13,706 nucleotides of DNA from an archaeon (GTDB lineage Archaea > Nanobdellota > Nanobdellia > Pacearchaeales > GW2011-AR1): NCBI GenBank assembly GCA_030593225.1, contig JAUVHP010000022.1, forward strand, positions 1 to 13,706, given 5' to 3'. A program made the position numbers and the translations under genes. This document shows, piece after piece, positions 1 to 7,020 of this stretch; within the stretch, counting starts at the first letter, position 1, and every line of letters begins with the position of its first letter. The notes under the pieces are model-generated. The model was not told the origin of the DNA, did no database searches, and was given only the letters and a program-made list of their open reading frames with translations.

Positions 1-790
1 GAATAACAACAAACAACAACTGAAATAAATTATTAACACTTCCAACAAATGCCTTTACTAACTCTGATAATTTAATCAAAGCCAAATTTGCATAACCACT
101 TCTTTTTTCATTCATACTAAAATAAACAGTAGCATAATCAACTTTCTTATCTAAATTTTCAATTCTATCTTCAAGATATTTAATTGTTCTTTCTTGATTA
201 AAAATTCTATCGTTTAATTCTATTTTATCTGAAATTTCTTTTGCATCACCATACATCTCTTTATATCTAATCAACCTCTCTTTTTCTAATTCTAAATTTA
301 ATTTCAAATCAGTATATTGTCCAGTAACATCTTCAGTATTTTCATTAAAAGATTGAACCTCTCCAATCTCTTTCAAATCATTAATTATTTCTTCATATTT
401 CAAAACATCAACTTTTATTGTATAAGAACCATAATTAGTTTCCATAAAACCATCCTCACTTTTCCTAACATTTTCATTCAATAAAAAAGCATTGTAATTT
501 TCAATTATTATCTTTAACTCATCCTCGGCTCCAGCAAATTCTCCTCTTTTAATCTCTGTAGAAATACTCGTGCTAATTGTTTTTATTCTATCTTCAACTT
601 CAGGTGCAAAATCAGAACCCCCATAAAATCCCCTCTCTTGAACAATACCAATTGTTGCTAAATTTTTTTCAAAACCTAAATTTAAACCATTTCCAAAAAA
701 ATTTCCATTCAATACAATAATTAAAACAACAACTAACAATAATATCAACCAATTCTCTTTTATTTTATCAACCTGCTTTTTCAAATTCAT
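1..790 (-). CDS. DUF4349-type membrane protein (C-terminus cut by window edge)
   Basis: The minus-strand frame is open from an ATG at 788-790 to the left edge (263 complete codons, no stop), so the C-terminus is missing. Residues 14-28 form a hydrophobic N-terminal anchor. The middle is soluble and probably extracytoplasmic. Residues 152-225 carry the core that identifies the DUF4349 family: EDVTGQYTDLKLNLE, then a charged coiled-coil stretch (about 165-217) ending in KKVDYATVYFSM, which matches the family pattern of a helical hairpin between two beta strands. A new hydrophobic stretch begins near residue 254, consistent with the C-terminal TM segment usual in this family. Function is unknown; the family is generally described as membrane-anchored. 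A TATA-like box 25 bp before the ATG supports the start. The family call is by pattern memory, not by search. Confidence 0.75.
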   Translation of the reverse strand, partial: MNLKKQVDKIKENWLILLLVVVLIIVLNGNFFGNGLNLGFEKNLATIGIVQERGFYGGSDFAPEVEDRIKTISTSISTEIKRGEFAGAEDELKIIIENYNAFLLNENVRKSEDGFMETNYGSYTIKVDVLKYEEIINDLKEIGEVQSFNENTEDVTGQYTDLKLNLELEKERLIRYKEMYGDAKEISDKIELNDRIFNQERTIKYLEDRIENLDKKVDYATVYFSMNEKRSGYANLALIKLSELVKAFVGSVNNLFQLLFVVI

Positions 791-811
791 AACTGATTAA
801 AATTAAAATTA

Positions 812-819
812 TATATAAA
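812..819 (-). promoter_or_regulatory. TATA box for the DUF4349 gene
   Basis: On the minus strand this reads TTTATATA, centred 25.5 bp before the A of the start codon at 790. That spacing predicts a leaderless transcript. The box lies in the 41-bp gap after the thrS stop codon. Confidence 0.55.
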
Positions 820-831
820 TGCTTTGGGAGA

Positions 832-2529
832 TTATTCCCTCTCCCCAATCTCTTTCCCAACTTTCTCAACAAAATCATCAACAGAAAAATTTTCTATCTT
901 TTTATTCCCGCGAATTCTAACTGCCAAACTTTTATCTTTCTCTTCTTTATCTCCAACAACAATTACATAAGGAACTTTCATAATTTCAGCGTCTTTAACT
1001 TTCGCAGGAATTCCTCGCTGTGTAAAATCAAAATCAATTCTCAAATTAGGAATTTCCTCTTCTAATTTTTTAATAACTTCTTCAGCATATTTTTGATTTC
1101 TATCTGTAAAACTAAGAACCCTAACTTGAATCGGTGCAAGCCACGTCGGAAAACGCCCATTTGTATGCTCAATTAAAATTCCCATAAATCTTTCCAAACT
1201 TCCGTAAATAACCCGATGAATCATCACAGGTCTTTTTTTATTATCTTTATTATCAGTATATTCTAATTCAAATCTTTCAGGCATTGCAAAATCCAACTGA
1301 ATTGTTGAACACTGCCAAGTTCTCCCCAAGGAATCCTTAATGTGAAAATCAATCTTCGGCCCGTAAAACGCCCCATCACCTTTATTAATTTTATATTTCA
1401 TTTTTTTCTTCTTTAACGCATTCTCCAATGTCTTTTCAGCAAGACCCCAAATTTTATTGCCTCCAATCCTCTTCTCAGGACGAGTCGAAAGTTCAACATG
1501 ACTAAATTCTAAATCAAATTTTTTAAAAAATAAATCAATCATATCAATCACTCCAAAAATCTCTTGTTCTAATTGCTTTTCAGTGCAATAAATATGTGCA
1601 TCATCTTGTGTAAACTGAATAACTCTAAACAACCCTCCAAGAGTTCCAGACAATTCAATCCTATGAACATCTCCCATTTCCCCAACCCTCAACGGCAAAT
1701 CGCGATAACTTTTTGGTCGTGATTTAAAAACAAGCATTCCTCCAGGACAATTCATTGGCTTAACAGCAAACTCTCGTTTTTCATAATTAGTTAAAAAAAT
1801 ATTCTCTTTATATTTTTCCCAATGCCCAGAAATCTGCCAAAGTTTTTTATCTAAAATCTGGGGAGTAGAAATCTCTTGATAACCTGTTTTCCGATGCACT
1901 TCTCTCCAAAAATTAATCAACTCATTTCTAATAATCAAACCATTATTATGCCAAAAAACCATCCCAGGTGCTGTCTCATTAAAACTAAACAAATCCATTT
2001 GCTGTCCAATAATTCTATGGTCATTCTCTTTCAATTTTGAAGTATCTAACTTGGACTTAGAAATCTCTCTCAATAATTTCTTTTCATCATAACTTTCTTT
2101 ACTTTCATTTCCATCAACAACAATCTCCCTCGACAATTCACTCAATGGATGCCCTTTAACTTTTAATTCAAAACTTTTGTAATAACCAAACGGTGCACGA
2201 CTAATATTAAAATCTTTTTTTAATTTCTTCTCTGCCCCTTCCAAAACTTTCACAGCAATATCCGGACTTCCCAAATTTTTAGACAAATGAGCATAAGGAT
2301 ACAACACAACATTTTTAGCATTAACCTTGCCTGCAACATCTTTTACTTCATCAACTAATTTATCAATAGAATTTTCAGAATCACCTTTCTCAACAGCAAT
2401 CAAAACTCCCAAAGCATCCTCAACTCTTTTTTTCTCCAACTCTTTAGGACTCAAATCCTTCATACTTCGCAACGCCTTTTTCAAACCCTGCCATTCAATA
2501 TAATCCACGTGCAAAAATAAAATCTTCAT
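832..2529 (-). CDS. thrS: Threonyl-tRNA synthetase, archaeal type with N-terminal editing domain
   Basis: Cytoplasmic class II aminoacyl-tRNA synthetase (565 aa, full length) that charges tRNA-Thr. Residues 1 to about 142 are the archaea-specific, D-aminoacyl-tRNA-deacylase-like editing domain that removes mischarged serine. Its signatures are MKILFLHVDYIEW, YPYAHLS (His81) and APFGYYKSF (Lys118), at positions matching the conserved His and Lys of the Pyrococcus domain. The catalytic core follows: KPMNCPGG (257-264), the motif 2 region around VGEMGDVHRIELSG and FRVIQFTQDDAHIYC (301-315), and motif 3 GSLERFMGILIEH (443-455). The expected zinc ligands are present as Cys261, His312 and His438. 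Residues 467-565 are the anticodon-binding domain (RGIPAKVKDAEIMKVPYVIVVGDKE region). A TATA box 26 bp before the ATG supports the start. Nothing appears degraded. Confidence 0.98.
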   Translation of the reverse strand: MKILFLHVDYIEWQGLKKALRSMKDLSPKELEKKRVEDALGVLIAVEKGDSENSIDKLVDEVKDVAGKVNAKNVVLYPYAHLSKNLGSPDIAVKVLEGAEKKLKKDFNISRAPFGYYKSFELKVKGHPLSELSREIVVDGNESKESYDEKKLLREISKSKLDTSKLKENDHRIIGQQMDLFSFNETAPGMVFWHNNGLIIRNELINFWREVHRKTGYQEISTPQILDKKLWQISGHWEKYKENIFLTNYEKREFAVKPMNCPGGMLVFKSRPKSYRDLPLRVGEMGDVHRIELSGTLGGLFRVIQFTQDDAHIYCTEKQLEQEIFGVIDMIDLFFKKFDLEFSHVELSTRPEKRIGGNKIWGLAEKTLENALKKKKMKYKINKGDGAFYGPKIDFHIKDSLGRTWQCSTIQLDFAMPERFELEYTDNKDNKKRPVMIHRVIYGSLERFMGILIEHTNGRFPTWLAPIQVRVLSFTDRNQKYAEEVIKKLEEEIPNLRIDFDFTQRGIPAKVKDAEIMKVPYVIVVGDKEEKDKSLAVRIRGNKKIENFSVDDFVEKVGKEIGERE

Positions 2530-2550
2530 AAATTAATTCAAGATAATAGG

Positions 2551-2560
2551 TTTTATAAAA
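2551..2560 (-). promoter_or_regulatory. TATA box for thrS
   Basis: Palindromic TTTTATAAAA centred 26.5 bp before the thrS ATG (2529). It lies in a 102-bp divergent intergenic region shared with hicA, which has its own TATA-like box at 2605-2612 on the other strand. Confidence 0.6.
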
Positions 2561-2604
2561 TTAGTTGTGGAAAAATTAATCTATAAGAAATTCTATGATA
2601 CCTT

Positions 2605-2612
2605 TTTATATA
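2605..2612 (+). promoter_or_regulatory. TATA box for hicA
   Basis: TTTATATA inside a CTTTTTATATAAAA tract, centred about 23.5 bp before the hicA ATG at 2632, consistent with leaderless or near-leaderless transcription. A second AT-rich tract (ttatatattatatg) runs directly into the start codon. Confidence 0.55.
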
Positions 2613-2631
2613 AAATCGTCTTATATATTAT

Positions 2632-2838
2632 ATGAAAATCCCAAATAGAGTTGATGGAAGAAAGGTGATTAAAAAATTAGTTAATAAATTCGGTTGGACA
2701 TTGGTAAGAAGCAAAGGAAGTCATCACTTTTTGAGAAAAGGAAATAAAACTTTAACAGTCGTATCTCCAAAAATGTTAAAAGGAAATATTAAAACTATTG
2801 AGCGTGTAACTGGGATTTCTCGAGAGGATTTGTTATAG
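2632..2838 (+). CDS. hicA: HicA-family toxin (mRNA interferase)
   Basis: A 68-aa protein of the HicA/YcfA-like family, the usual size for HicA. Known HicA toxins have a dsRNA-binding-like alpha-beta-beta-beta-alpha fold and cleave mRNA using a conserved histidine. Visible features are an N-terminal helix containing DGRKVIKKLVNKFGW, the diagnostic RSKGSHHFLRKG segment (27-38; candidate catalytic His31/His32), a beta strand KTLTVVSP, and a C-terminal helix KGNIKTIERVTGISREDLL (50-68), matching the HicA ending in which a lysine-glycine turn precedes the last helices. The usual partner, HicB, is not downstream on the same strand. It is encoded convergently on the opposite strand (2795-3043), overlapping the last 44 bases of this gene. 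All expected motifs appear intact, so the toxin is probably functional. Confidence 0.9.
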   Translation: MKIPNRVDGRKVIKKLVNKFGWTLVRSKGSHHFLRKGNKTLTVVSPKMLKGNIKTIERVTGISREDLL

Positions 2839-3043
2839 ATAATGTAGTAATTAAACAACTTGTTTCTTGTTTTAGCTTTTCAATTTCATCTGGAGCACAT
2901 TCTAAATGAAACTGCAACGCTTCTACAAAATTTTTTTTAGCTTCATTTATAGATTTGCCATTAGAAATAACATTAATATCTGGGCTAAAAACAGAAAACC
3001 CTTCTTTTCCTTCATCTTCAATAATTATATTAATATTAACCAT
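2795..3043 (-). CDS. hicB: HicB/UPF0150-like antitoxin, convergent with hicA
   Basis: An 82-aa protein using the ATG at 3041-3043. HicB antitoxins bind and block HicA through a partial RNase H-like domain. The sequence fits: a beta-strand start MVNINIIIEDE, then EGFSVFSPDINVISNGKSINEAKKNFVEALQFHLE (14-48), matching the family pattern in which a strand entering the SPDINV turn is followed by a helix containing EAxxNxxEAL. No C-terminal HTH or ribbon-helix-helix DNA-binding domain is present, as in short archaeal UPF0150 proteins, so autoregulation by DNA binding is doubtful. The last roughly 14 residues (LSITNPLEKSQLHAQ region) are antisense to the end of hicA. A longer frame to 3100 exists but would overlap trpS. 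The chosen start has a TATA-like box 26 bp upstream in the 31-bp gap after trpS, and read-through from trpS is also possible. Confidence 0.8.
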   Translation of the reverse strand: MVNINIIIEDEGKEGFSVFSPDINVISNGKSINEAKKNFVEALQFHLECAPDEIEKLKQETSCLITTLSITNPLEKSQLHAQ

Positions 3044-3065
3044 TACATATTGAAACTGTATAGAA

Positions 3066-3073
3066 TTTAAAAA
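3066..3073 (-). promoter_or_regulatory. Possible TATA box for hicB
   Basis: TTTTTAAA on the minus strand, centred 26.5 bp before the preferred hicB ATG at 3043. It sits in the short gap after the trpS stop and supports the shorter hicB start. The match is AT-rich and could be chance. Confidence 0.4.
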
Positions 3074-3074
3074 T

Positions 3075-4199
3075 CTACCCATTAAACAAAAATTTATCAA
3101 TTTTTTTCTTTGCTTCTTTCCGTTTTTTCTGATGTTCTTTCAAAAACAAATTAATCTTATCAATTAAATATTTCTTCAACTCACCAGTTAATAATCTTCC
3201 ACTTCTATAATCTTCTTCAATTTGTTTTAATTTATTGTCGTCTTGCTCAAAAAAGAATTTCAAATACTGAAAACTAACATCAACATCTGGATTGCCACCT
3301 TTTTTTCTATGTTCTTCTAATGTATCTCGCCCTCCTGAAAAAGCATATTTGTTAATTTTTTTCTTAACAACTTCTGGAGAATCAGTCATTGCAATAAAAG
3401 AAGTCTCGTCTGAACTTGACATTTTTCCCTGCCCTTTCAAGCTAGGAAGAAACAAATGATAAGTTGAAGCAATTGAAATAAATTTCTGGTCTTTATTTCT
3501 GTTCGCCATTCCTCTTGCAATCCGTATATGAGGGTCTTGGTCAATCCCAATTGGAATAAAAGTAATCATAGGCTTTCCTTCAAACTCTGGTAACTGAGGG
3601 TGATACATATCTGCAGCCTGCAACAAAGATGAACTCATTTTGCTAGGAGAAATCTCCCCATAAACACCCTTAAATTCATTAAAAGTTGCATACCTAGAAA
3701 AATTCAAAGCCAGTCTATAATAAGCATTTGCTTTTTTCGCATCATCACTTCTCTCGCTCTGAAAATAAATATCACATTTTTTCAAATCCAAACCCAACGC
3801 AACATAATTTACCAAATACTGGTCAATTGCAATCTTTCTAAGCTCTTCTAAATTTTTCCCACGAGTACCATAAGCCTCTAAATCTGCAACAGCAATATAA
3901 ATTCTAGCACCTAACTTTTGATAAAAAACCATTTGCTGAGCAAGTATCATATGTCCAAGATGAAAACTACCCGAAGGCATCATTCCAGTCATCATGACAA
4001 AAGGTTTTTTATTTTTGATAGCATTCAAAATTTTACTAAAATCTCTCTGAGCAAAAATAACTTTCCTTCTAAACAAAACATTCTCATTAAACTCTTTAGG
4101 CAATTCTTTCATCAACTTAATTCCAAACTGCTTAACCAATTTAGTATAATTAATTTCGCCAGAAACTTCCCACGGAGTAATTTTCTCATCTTTTTTCAT
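3075..4199 (-). CDS. trpS: Tryptophanyl-tRNA synthetase, archaeal/eukaryal type
   Basis: Cytoplasmic class I synthetase (374 aa) that charges tRNA-Trp. The N-terminal KITPWEVSGEINYTKLVKQFG (6-26) is typical of the archaeal/eukaryal branch and absent from bacterial TrpRS. The Rossmann core carries the HIGH-type motif PSGSFHLGH (75-83). Downstream are FSRYATFNEFKG, the tryptophan-pocket region (LLQAADMYHP, 192-201), PIGIDQDPHIRIARG (216-230) and the KMSKS-type loop GKMSSSDE (258-265). The C-terminal helical region (about 300-374) is lysine-rich. Length is normal for an archaeal enzyme. A TATA box 27.5 bp upstream supports the start. It is divergent from the large membrane protein at 4304 and is followed after 31 bp by hicB on the same strand, so read-through could link antitoxin expression to trpS. 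Confidence 0.97.
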   Translation of the reverse strand: MKKDEKITPWEVSGEINYTKLVKQFGIKLMKELPKEFNENVLFRRKVIFAQRDFSKILNAIKNKKPFVMMTGMMPSGSFHLGHMILAQQMVFYQKLGARIYIAVADLEAYGTRGKNLEELRKIAIDQYLVNYVALGLDLKKCDIYFQSERSDDAKKANAYYRLALNFSRYATFNEFKGVYGEISPSKMSSSLLQAADMYHPQLPEFEGKPMITFIPIGIDQDPHIRIARGMANRNKDQKFISIASTYHLFLPSLKGQGKMSSSDETSFIAMTDSPEVVKKKINKYAFSGGRDTLEEHRKKGGNPDVDVSFQYLKFFFEQDDNKLKQIEEDYRSGRLLTGELKKYLIDKINLFLKEHQKKRKEAKKKIDKFLFNG

Positions 4200-4222
4200 A
4201 CCAAACCCAAGCCAAACACTTT

Positions 4223-4230
4223 TTTAAATA
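4223..4230 (-). promoter_or_regulatory. TATA box for trpS
   Basis: TATTTAAA on the minus strand, centred 27.5 bp before the trpS ATG (4199). It lies in the 104-bp divergent region shared with the gene at 4304. Confidence 0.5.
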
Positions 4231-4262
4231 TTCTCTAAAAAATACATCCTCTCACGAGAAAG

Positions 4263-4270
4263 TTTATAAA
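4263..4270 (+). promoter_or_regulatory. TATA box for the cyclase-like membrane protein gene
   Basis: TTTATAAA lies 37.5 bp before the ATG at 4304, so this transcript would carry a short leader of about ten bases, unlike most other genes here. A weaker alternative, GTATAATT at 4280-4287, is 20 bp from the ATG. Confidence 0.4.
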
Positions 4271-4303
4271 TAATAATTTGTATAATTCATTATAAAAGAG
4301 CAA

Positions 4304-6346
4304 ATGAAAAATATATTTATCTCAACAATCTTTATTATTTTCTTTACATCATTTCTTTCTGCAACAATCGTCGTCAACACAAACCTTGAGGAAGTATATA
4401 ATTTAGGAGACACAATAACTATTCCACTAAAAATTACAACTGCAACAGATTTAATCAATGTAAAAACTTCAATAGAATTAATTTGCAATGGATTAGAAAC
4501 AGAAGTTTACAGCGAATATTTTACAATTGAATCAGGTTCAGAAAAAGAAAGAGAACCCTCAATTCCATTAATAGAAGAACTCCTTGGGCGTTCAACAGGA
4601 ACCTGTAAAATTAAAACATCTCTGGGTGAAGAATTTATACTAACAGATACTTTTGAAATTTCAGATAAAATAGAAATCACAACAAAAATAGAAAAATCAG
4701 AATTCTCTCCAGGTGAAATAATTATCATCGAAGGGGATGCAATAAAAGAAAATAACAAACCTGCACAAGGTTTTGTAGAAATCTCAGCAAACATCATAAA
4801 CTATTCTAAAAATATTAATACAATAGACACTGTAAAAAACGGCTATTTTTATATAGAAATCCCATTAGAAAAAGATGCAAAGGCAGGAGAATATACAGTG
4901 AATATAAATGTTTATGAAAAAGATTTATCAGGTGAAAAAACAAACAAAGGATTTACTTCAACAAAATTTACAGTTATTCAAATCCCAACAAGTTTAGAAA
5001 TAATATTTGAGGAAAAAGAAATAGAGCCAGGAACAACTGTTAAAGCAAAAACAATTCTGCACGACCAAACGGGGGAAAAAATTGATTCAATTTCAATTAT
5101 GACTATAAAAAATGAAAAGGACGAAATCTTAGAGCAAACAGAAAAACAAACAGGAGAGTATCTTGAATATTTAATAGAATATAATGAACCACCTAAAGAA
5201 TGGGTTGTTGTAGCCATATCTAATAAATTAAATGCTGAAGCAACTTTTAAAATAAAAGAGAAAAAAGATATTAAAATTGAATTAATAAATAAAACATTAA
5301 AAATCACAAACATTGGCAATGTAATTTATAACAATAGTGTCTTAGTAAAAATAGGTGAAGAACAATTATACCTTAATATAACTTTAGATTTAGATGAAGA
5401 AAAAGAATTTATTTTAACTGCACCAAAAGGAGAATACCAAATTGAAGTTATGGCAAATGGAAAAGATACACTAACTCAAAATGTATTTTTAACAGGGAGG
5501 TCTATTGATATAAAACAGGCCTCAGAAGGAATTATAACAATAGTGAAACATCCGATTGCATGGGTATTTATGACAGCTATTTTTGGTTTTGTTATTTTTA
5601 TGTTTTTCAAAAAAGGTTATCAAAAAAGTTTATTTGGTTATATTAAATCAAAAAAAAAACATAAAAACAATGTAGAAGAACATTCTAAGAAATTTAATTC
5701 TTTACTAAATTTCAAAAAAACAAAAGATAAAAAATTAATTGACAACTTCCAAAATAAAGCAGAAATTTCTTTATCAATTAAAGGTGTAAAACAAGATACA
5801 AAAATTGTTTGTCTTAAAATTAAAAATTTTGAAGAAATAGATACATCAAAGATTAAAGAAACAATGGGAAAAATTGTAAATTTAACTCAAGAAAATAAAT
5901 CAATGATTTATGAAAATCAAGAAAATTTATTTTTCTTATTTGCACCAGTAAAAACAAGAACATTTCAAAATGAAAAACTAGCAATAAAATTAGCACAAGA
6001 TATTCAAAAGATATTAACAAATCATAATAAATTATTCAAACAAAAAATTGAATTTGGAATTTCAATAAATAGTGGTTCAATAATTGCAAAATTAGAAAAA
6101 GCAGTTTTAAAATTTATGAGTTTAGGAGCAATAATTAATTCAGCTAAAAAAATAGCATCAAACTCAGAAGAAGAAATTTTATTAGATGAAAAAACAAAAA
6201 ACAAATTAGCAAGGGAAATCAAAACAGAGAAAAAAGATATAAAAGGAATTTCAGCTTATTCAATAAAAGAAATAAAAAAATTAGGTGACAATAAAAAATT
6301 CTTAGAAAATTTTGTTCAGAGGATGAAAGAGGATAAGAAGAAATGA
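4304..6346 (+). CDS. Secreted multi-domain/TM protein with degenerate class III cyclase-like cytoplasmic domain
   Basis: 680 aa. Residues 1-20 form a signal peptide (plausible cleavage after LSA). The ectodomain (21 to about 405) is a row of beta-sandwich segments: one at 21-120 with Cys61 and Cys101 (possible disulfide); one at 122-225 of macroglobulin/Ig type (SPGEIIIIEGDAIKENNKPAQG); one at 228-318; and a CARDB/APHP-like one at 322-397 (LKITNIGNVIYNNSVLVKIG). A TM helix follows (about 418-436), then a basic linker. The cytoplasmic part (about 497-640) resembles class III adenylate/guanylate cyclases, with a strand ending KNFEEI where xDIxGFT is expected, LFFLFAP, a helix of IKLAQDIQKIL type, FGISINSGSIIAKL, and LGAIINSAKKIASNSEEEILLDEKT. 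The catalytic metal-binding Asp residues and the Arg of the usual VNxAxR motif are replaced (K505; ENQEN for GDG; K at 615-616), so catalysis is unlikely. I infer a sensor or scaffold. The fold assignment is by pattern only. Confidence 0.75.
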   Translation: MKNIFISTIFIIFFTSFLSATIVVNTNLEEVYNLGDTITIPLKITTATDLINVKTSIELICNGLETEVYSEYFTIESGSEKEREPSIPLIEELLGRSTGTCKIKTSLGEEFILTDTFEISDKIEITTKIEKSEFSPGEIIIIEGDAIKENNKPAQGFVEISANIINYSKNINTIDTVKNGYFYIEIPLEKDAKAGEYTVNINVYEKDLSGEKTNKGFTSTKFTVIQIPTSLEIIFEEKEIEPGTTVKAKTILHDQTGEKIDSISIMTIKNEKDEILEQTEKQTGEYLEYLIEYNEPPKEWVVVAISNKLNAEATFKIKEKKDIKIELINKTLKITNIGNVIYNNSVLVKIGEEQLYLNITLDLDEEKEFILTAPKGEYQIEVMANGKDTLTQNVFLTGRSIDIKQASEGIITIVKHPIAWVFMTAIFGFVIFMFFKKGYQKSLFGYIKSKKKHKNNVEEHSKKFNSLLNFKKTKDKKLIDNFQNKAEISLSIKGVKQDTKIVCLKIKNFEEIDTSKIKETMGKIVNLTQENKSMIYENQENLFFLFAPVKTRTFQNEKLAIKLAQDIQKILTNHNKLFKQKIEFGISINSGSIIAKLEKAVLKFMSLGAIINSAKKIASNSEEEILLDEKTKNKLAREIKTEKKDIKGISAYSIKEIKKLGDNKKFLENFVQRMKEDKKK

Positions 6347-6934
6347 TTATTTTTCCAATTCAAGATAAGAATTCAATATAGCCCGTTTTATTTCAGGATG
6401 TTTCTTTTCTAATTCATCAATAAATTTAGAAATTTTATCTTTCTTTTCTTTTTCTTTTTTAAATTTCAATTTCTTAATCTTTGCATAAAGCAAAATCTCT
6501 GCGTCTAAAAATAAATATAATGGCTTAATAACTTTCTTATCAACAGGTGCAATTTCTTTCAGATTTTTAGAATCTCCCTTAATCAAAATATGAACTATTT
6601 TATCAGATTCAGAATCAATCGTAGATGAAATTGCAATTTTAAAATCTGACTTCCGACTTCTGATTTCTGATTTCTGATTTCTGACATCTAACTTTTGAAT
6701 TTTCACAATTTCAACCATTCCATTTTTTGAAAACATAAAAAGTAAATCCTCAAGAACAATATCTCTAAAACTATTTCCTTTTTTATAACCAATAATCTCA
6801 CCTCTTTTAATCATATTAAATTTTCTAATAGTTGTTAAAAACTTTTTCTGAAAATATCTCACAAAACAATTCTTGCAAACTTTCCTCTTATTAGTAAATT
6901 CATATACTGGTTTTGTTTCACATAGTTTACACAT
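6347..6934 (-). CDS. TtuA/Ncs6-like tRNA thiolation protein lacking the PP-loop (probable pseudo-enzyme)
   Basis: 195 aa. The N-terminus is a zinc-finger segment CxxC...CxxC (Cys2, Cys5, Cys20, Cys23) followed by FVRYFQKKFLTTIRKFNMIKRGE (24-46), very like the start of archaeal TtuA/NcsA and eukaryotic Ncs6/Ctu1, which thiolate tRNA uridines. Where those enzymes have the ATP-binding PP-loop (SGGKDS), this protein reads IIGYKKGNSFRDIVLEDLLF. Residues 134-195 (VIKPLYLFLDAEILLYAKIKKL, then DELEKKHPEIKRAIL) match the C-terminal helical part of TtuA, but the catalytic CxxC (ECPY region) and C-terminal zinc finger are absent. The middle is shortened and contains a heptamer-repeat insert (about residues 81-97). 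The protein is therefore probably non-catalytic, perhaps a partner subunit as Ncs2 is to Ncs6. Its stop codon abuts that of the convergent gene at 4304-6346. Confidence 0.7.
   Translation of the reverse strand: MCKLCETKPVYEFTNKRKVCKNCFVRYFQKKFLTTIRKFNMIKRGEIIGYKKGNSFRDIVLEDLLFMFSKNGMVEIVKIQKLDVRNQKSEIRSRKSDFKIAISSTIDSESDKIVHILIKGDSKNLKEIAPVDKKVIKPLYLFLDAEILLYAKIKKLKFKKEKEKKDKISKFIDELEKKHPEIKRAILNSYLELEK
6644..6692 (+). repeat. Tandem heptamer array, 7 units of WTYYRAY type
   Basis: Seven consecutive 7-bp units on the plus strand: ATCTGAC, TTCCGAC, TTCTGAT, TTCTGAT, TTCTGAT, TTCTGAC, ATCTAAC. The array is read in frame on the minus strand inside the TtuA/Ncs6-like gene, where it encodes a basic, polar linker (DVRNQKSEIRSRKSDF). 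A second array with the same consensus lies at 7879-7906. Confidence 0.85.
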
Positions 6935-6956
6935 AGAAAATATTAGAAAATAAAGT

Positions 6957-6964
6957 TGTTAAAT
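6957..6964 (-). promoter_or_regulatory. Weak TATA-like box for the TtuA/Ncs6-like gene
   Basis: ATTTAACA on the minus strand, centred 26.5 bp before the ATG at 6934. It is a weaker match than the others but at the spacing seen throughout the window. The 86-bp region is shared with the divergent gene at 7021. Confidence 0.35.
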
Positions 6965-6990
6965 GTTTTGGGAAATAAAACGCAACAATT

Positions 6991-6998
6991 CTTAAAAA
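6991..6998 (+). promoter_or_regulatory. TATA-like box for the tail-anchored protein gene
   Basis: CTTAAAAA centred 26.5 bp before the ATG at 7021, predicting a leaderless mRNA. Confidence 0.45.
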
Positions 6999-7020
6999 CA
7001 ACAAAAAAAATAATTTTTAC

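Noticed and set aside
3044..3100. Longer hicB start at 3100
   Set aside because: It would overlap the trpS coding region, adds 19 residues unlike the family N-terminus, and the ATG at 3041-3043 has a TATA-like box at the expected distance.
3627..3641. Second KMSSS string in trpS (residues 187-191) besides the catalytic loop at 259-263
   Set aside because: It lies in the region before the tryptophan-pocket helix, where a KMSKS loop has no role; the catalytic copy is at the right place. It is taken as coincidence.
3918..4238. Plus-strand open frame opposite trpS
   Set aside because: It is antisense to the HIGH-motif region of trpS, has a skewed Phe/Asn/Ile/His composition and no plausible product.
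4264..4488. Minus-strand open frame opposite the start of the large membrane protein
   Set aside because: It is antisense to the signal peptide and ectodomain of a well-supported gene, has no recognisable motif, and reflects low stop density in AT-rich complementary sequence. The same applies to minus-strand frames at 4507-4797, 4978-5319 and 6022-6222.
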